DNA from: Nematostella vectensis
Taxonomy: Eukaryota; Cnidaria; Anthozoa; Actiniaria; Edwardsiidae
Direction of reading: 5' to 3'
NCBI RefSeq assembly: GCF_932526225.1
Contig: NC_064036.1
Coordinates: 9,803,519 to 9,867,518 of the forward strand
DNA length: 64,000 nucleotides
Part shown: positions 59,498-64,000 of the stretch, one piece after another
Numbering within the stretch: position 1 is the first letter of the stretch
Layout of the letters: each line of letters starts with the position of its first letter
Notes under the pieces: generated by a model
Seen by the model: only the letters and a program-made list of their open reading frames with translations
What the model was told of the DNA's origin: nothing
Database searches by the model: none
Made by a program: the position numbers and the translations under genes

Positions 59498-59640
59498 GGC
59501 CCTTAACAGAAATGGGGCGCTCGCTCTGTCGTCAGGTGACTAAATCACTGATGAAGACTGATGGTTTCGGTCGAAACGTCAAATCTCCATGTAAGATCAA
59601 AATTCCAGAAATAAACTTATATTTCCGTTATCCTAGTTAG

Positions 59641-62340
59641 TAAGAGCTAAAAACCAAAAGAAAATTATATAGGCTGTATAACTCTTCCTGTTCGTAGCTT
59701 TGCATACGGTGCAAATATTTACCCAGAATCTTGGACACCGAGTCACTCCAAACTGTCGTCTACTGTAGCACGCGAGGCCGATGTCATCCCGTCCCCCCCT
59801 ATCGTGTGGGAGTCTGGTGGCATCCGTAATATGCTAACAATGAATTTGGCAACCGTCAAAACACGCGAGCACAAAAACATCCCGTGTATATGTGGGTGCG
59901 TAGATTTGGTAAGGGTAAAAAGGGTCCCTAACTAGTTTTTCTCTGCCCGGAGATATGTGTGTACATTTTTTTGGTTCTGAATGGTTCTGATTTTGATGTT
60001 AAGGGCACGTTTTTCGCCCTAGTCTATGTGCTCGACCAAGGCAAAAACCTTTTTGATATTAGTGCAAGCTAATTTCGACCCTCCCACGAAAAGGGACCTC
60101 TTTTTGCGCTCGCGGGGACGAGGAGAAAATATGGATAACTTTTGCGATAATATTACTAATCATCTTTATTCTTACTATAATAATTAAACCCATAAGCAGT
60201 GATTGGTCTTAGAGCTGACATTTGCCAATTGCCATTCGCCATTTGCCCTGACAACGTTTATTACAATAGGTGTATTCCCTGACAACGTTAATTAAAATAG
60301 GTGTATAAAATATATATTAAGTATTCTTGTGTGTTTAAAATCAAAAAGCACCGTGAAGCCAAAATGAGGCGAGTCTTTTGAGCATTTAGTGTCAAATATT
60401 GACACCCACAATAATATGCTATTTTTTTAATCCATTAGATTCTAGTGTTCTAAGAGGCATCATATCGTAAAAGTAGCTGAATCACTTATGAATTCAAATT
60501 GTCCGATTATTTTATGAGGTGCTATCTATCTTTTATGCCATGCAATTTTGAGGAATAAAACTTTAAACCTGAGATCCAACACGAAGATAAAAGATAGTAC
60601 GCATCTGATCGCGTGTTGGATCGTGTAGTAGTGTTTGAGTGTTTTTTTTTCTATTCTTCAAAGAAAAGAAAACTATAAAAACAATTATGGATACTAAGCA
60701 GAGAAAAATGCGTCATTTTTTTTTTTTTGCGATTCACAAGATTTATATACCTTTGCGATTTTGGCATTCTACTTATCTACACACAAAGTTTAGTTTTTAT
60801 AAGAGATGATCATTAAAATGCGTCTAGGAAAAAATTTATAGTCTGAAAATTGAGTAATACCGATTTGGGGGCGGCGTAAGGACGTATAAGCGATTCGTGC
60901 GGCACTATCTTTCTGCTTTATTATTCACCGAAAAGGCCCTCATAAAAGCTCTAGAATATAGTGTTCTCTAAGAAAATCACTCCCTAATGCCAAACTAAGG
61001 CACTAGAGAACGGAAATAGGTTAGACCAAGTGGCTGGTTTGTTTGATGGAAGCCGAGTTTATGCACACGATTGCCTGCTACTTTCGAATCTCTAGTTCTG
61101 GATTTAACAAATGTGTTCTCGGAACAAATGTCGCAAACAATGAATGTCTTGAACATTATGCGCTGTAAACAGCAAGACCTTTCTTGTTAAAAATACCTTA
61201 AAAACCTAAGATGTGAACATGTATCTCCCCTACATTATATACAGCACTACTAAAACTCACCGGCTCTCCCGCAAAGAAGTCGGCTACTCCGCTTCACTGT
61301 TTACACCACCTATTAGCGATACAAGTGACCCCACCAGAAGCTTTTGGAATAAATCAAGAATTTCTCAAGATATAAGGACTGTAGCTAGAACGCAGGAGGG
61401 TACCACCAGCTCCCCCCCCCCCCCCCCCCCCCTAGTCGAATGTGTATTACGTGTTATTTAAAACATATGGACAAAATATGGTGACAATCCTCCCCGTCAC
61501 AAACAAAGGCTGATTGCCCGCCCCGCAAACCCCTTCCACTATTTCATATACAAAATATGTTCTAGTTCTAGGCAAGTAATTGAATAAATTACTCAGGCGT
61601 AGAAAATTGCAGAATTTAACACAATTTCAATGCAATATCGATATATATCGATATGTTGCAATGTTGCATTCTTGGTTGCCACTCTTATATAAATATAAGA
61701 GTGTGCAGAAATACAATAAAAATATATAATAAAGCGATCTAAACTGAAAATAGATGTTAGGAGAGTAATTCTTTCATATTATTATTTTGCGTTCCTATCG
61801 ACTGCCCCTAAAATTCCTTTAAAAACCTTAATTTTAAGTTGCTTTTTTTACATGCATTTTTTTTCTGTATCTCTCGATTAACTTCTTTGAGCGCACAATG
61901 AGACAGAAAGCTCTGCAACGTCAGAGGGAAATGATTTTGGTGAATGAAATTATTCTTGAATATCACATTTCTCCTTAGCGTTTCAATGAAACGACTTTCA
62001 GAAATGGTTAAACGGCTTGAAGCAGTCGGCTCCCAGAACTGATTCAAAATGTGAATATTTACCTTTTCGTGGGGATTCTCATGAGCACGGTGTCGCCTGG
62101 CGTTTCAGCGAAAAGAGTAGGAATATCGCTGTACGACGTCACGGGTCACATGATGACTCAGTCGGCCACTTAGTAAGCCAAAGGGCCTAACGGCATAATG
62201 ATGAACCAAATTAGCATCTTACATTGAAAAAGTGAAGAGTAAAAAACTCCTAGAATACAGGGAGCTATTGATTAGATATCACTTATTTCTGTTAAGGCTC
62301 TCTGGCGAAGCAGCTTTTTATTATGCAGCTGACTAGCGTA
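59641..62340. other. Gene-poor stretch after the Penelope-like element
   Basis: No supported gene. Noted: a 50-bp hairpin GATCCAACACG...CGTGTTGGATC at about 60571-60620, a near-palindrome GCAATATCGATATATATCGATATGTTGC around 61635, a C tract at 61412-61432, and the GCCATTCGCCATTTGCC repeat at about 60228. Confidence 0.45.
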
Positions 62341-64000
62341 GAAAATGCGTGGGCGTCGACATCAAACTATCAAATATCCAATTCGATTTTGAGTTTTTTC
62401 TTTCATTTTTATCACGTAGCTACCGAGTTTCGAATATCTGTACCTGCATTCTCTCCCAGACTGCAGCTCCCACACACACAAAATCTTTCAATATGAAAAC
62501 CACCTGCGGAGATGTGTTGACGATGTTTAGGGACAATTTCTTAATCAATGAAAAAAACAAAATAACAATGGTAAAGAGTTCATGAGTTTAAGAAACATTA
62601 AGGTTTAGAAACATTATGGAAATATGTGTTGGATTACCGGCTGTCAAGTGGTTACGAAACAGACACTGTATTTGTAGATGTGCTTAGCGCATGCGTGGGG
62701 AGTTCTTGACGGAAATGAAGAAAGTAATGTATTTCCTATCAAACAAAAACAACGATAAGAAATGGGGATGGTTATACGAGGCACTAGAAATTCAGATTAT
62801 CGCGGGTATGGTTAATAGGACTTTTTATAAAATATTGCCAGAACATCCAGCCTTAGGACTTGTTAGTCACATCAATGGGAGGGGGGGGGGGGGGTGGGCG
62901 GTGCGGTTGGAGGGGGGGTTTGCGGACTCGGAGGGGGGGGGGGGGGGGGTTGGAGTGCGAGTTTCAATGAGCCCGAATGTCCATAACTAAAATCGCACAG
63001 GGACTTCATTATTGCTAGAAAGCTAGTAAAACAGCCTCAAGGCTGTCGGAAATATCCATTTAAATTAAAATTGAATTTTATTATTTTCTATTTGAAATCA
63101 AGTAATCCCCTGTTTTGTTTTGCGGATTTGTTTTTTTTTTCTGGGCCAGGATACAAAACATATTTTGGAAGGAAAATAAATTCTCGAACTCATTAAACGC
63201 GTATTTTTTCCTTTCATGTTTTGGTTAATAAAGGAGGTTGGCCAACGAGACGATTTTTTTCAGAGAAAGTCACGACCCTACTTTATCAATATATTTTTTA
63301 ATGAGGTAAAAATTCACCAGCGCCAGGTGTATTTTAGCATATTATGCCGTATTTGTGCGAAATATTTGATCCTTTCTTATTTAAATCAAAAGTAAAACGC
63401 TCTTGATGAAACAATAATACGGGATATTTAAATAGAGAAAAGTATAATTCCGAAAGGGGAATAATGTTGACGCTGATGCAATTATCTCTATCAGTGTTTG
63501 CTTTTGCATCTCAAATTTTTACAAATTCGGCAGTCTTTCATGCTAGAATAAAGTACTAGAAGGTCACTCAGCTCAGACTTATCATTAAAACTCACTCACT
63601 CACTCAAAAATCTCTCTATTAATTAAAAACAAAACACATAGACACCTGCGTGTTCGCTTTCTAAATATATTTGATATAACTCTAGTCTCTGGAGCATCCG
63701 ATGGCGGCGCAATAGCTTGTGAGCAGCTTATTTGGCGAGTGTTTAAGGTTCGGTTTATACTGGGGGCTATTTAGCAATTATACTTTCTATCATACCTACA
63801 GAGCTCAAACGACCTCCCTTGTTAATTGACCCTGCTGGAACCTCAACCTATCGCCCCGCTATTCATCTGAAAAAGGGTTCTGAATCAGCCGCTAACTACC
63901 TGTGGGTCAGAATGCGACAAGCTATGGCAAACTCAAACAACTTGGCAAGCCCACTTTTTTTTCTCAGTAAACTCACTACCGACAGAGCCGTAGCAGGCCT
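62341..64000. other. Window end, no gene supported
   Basis: G-rich homopolymers at about 62879-62893 and 62933-62949. The last bases, CCGACAGAGCCGTAGCAGGC, look like a transposon terminus. Short ORFs at 62349-62585 and 62691-62990 show no recognisable protein. Confidence 0.4.

Larger units (their letters stand above)
55361..59640 (+). mobile_element. Decayed Penelope-like retroelement with inverted ends and internal satellite
   Basis: Terminal sequences of about 85-100 bp are inverted copies: CGGAAATATAAGTCTATTTC at 55371 against its complement near 59610-59630, and TTTGACGTTTCGACCGAAAC at 55414 against GGTTTCGGTCGAAACGTCAA at 59563. The interior reads as a Penelope-type reverse transcriptase (RPIESSIDSITYNLAKY, MGSPVSPIVANLCMEAFEQ, RYVDNTFVV, FLDCFVHVNPDGSLDTKVYR, THTDHYPQF) followed by a GIY-YIG-type endonuclease start (VVYGIPCGESGCKEMYAGET). 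It is broken by stops, frame changes and a nested insertion. Confidence 0.9.

Noticed and set aside
62691-62990. 99-aa ORF ending in a Gly-rich tract
   Set aside because: The Gly run is a G homopolymer and the first half has no recognisable domain or splice context.

Overview
This is a piece of a eukaryotic animal genome. Genes are split by short GT-AG introns, intergenic DNA is AT-rich, and it is full of minisatellites, MITE-like inverted repeats and Penelope-like retroelement debris. The gene set (Shal-type Kv channel, GAS41/YEATS4, C2H2 zinc-finger protein, small cadherin, rhodopsin-like GPCR) fits an early-branching metazoan. An anthozoan such as a sea anemone is my best guess from gene style and transposon load, but the sequence alone does not prove it.

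Layout: 1-6,530 is two abutting minisatellites (mixed 41/35-bp units, then 27-bp units). They probably lie inside the last visible intron of a minus-strand Shal-like potassium channel gene (exons at 9480-8369, 7845-7737 and 6819-6537). A minus-strand 14-finger C2H2 zinc-finger gene follows (13233-11845), with MITEs and a 1-kb TTAA-flanked element upstream of it. YEATS4 (minus, seven coding exons, 19757-16962) is complete and its exon phases all agree. A plus-strand six-exon gene (21697-26898) encodes an orphan type I membrane protein with a furin-like site. A minus-strand 14-exon gene (39457-29919, 559 aa) encodes a three-repeat cadherin-like receptor whose cytoplasmic tail ends in a canonical ITAM spacing. 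An intronless minus-strand rhodopsin-family GPCR occupies 44801-43428. From about 45 kb to the end I find no host protein-coding gene, only tandem repeats, inverted-repeat elements and a decayed Penelope-like element (55.36-59.64 kb) whose 3' endonuclease segment has expanded into a 98-bp satellite.

The most unusual pattern is that tandem repeats in this window are built from, or start within a few tens of bases of, splice junctions. The 45-bp array in cadherin intron 3 repeats the end of exon 3 together with its 5' splice site about 20 times. Cadherin intron 7 repeats the end of exon 7 plus its donor three times, all in frame. Intron 1 of the Kv channel carries extra copies of the 3' splice site and the start of the pore exon. 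Arrays also begin next to the donors of Kv introns 2 and 3 and cadherin introns 10 and 13.

The genes do not form an obvious pathway. Three of them (Kv channel, cadherin-ITAM protein, GPCR) and the orphan type I protein are cell-surface proteins; YEATS4 and the zinc-finger protein are nuclear. All gene models are read from ORFs, splice signals and phase agreement; no transcript evidence was available.
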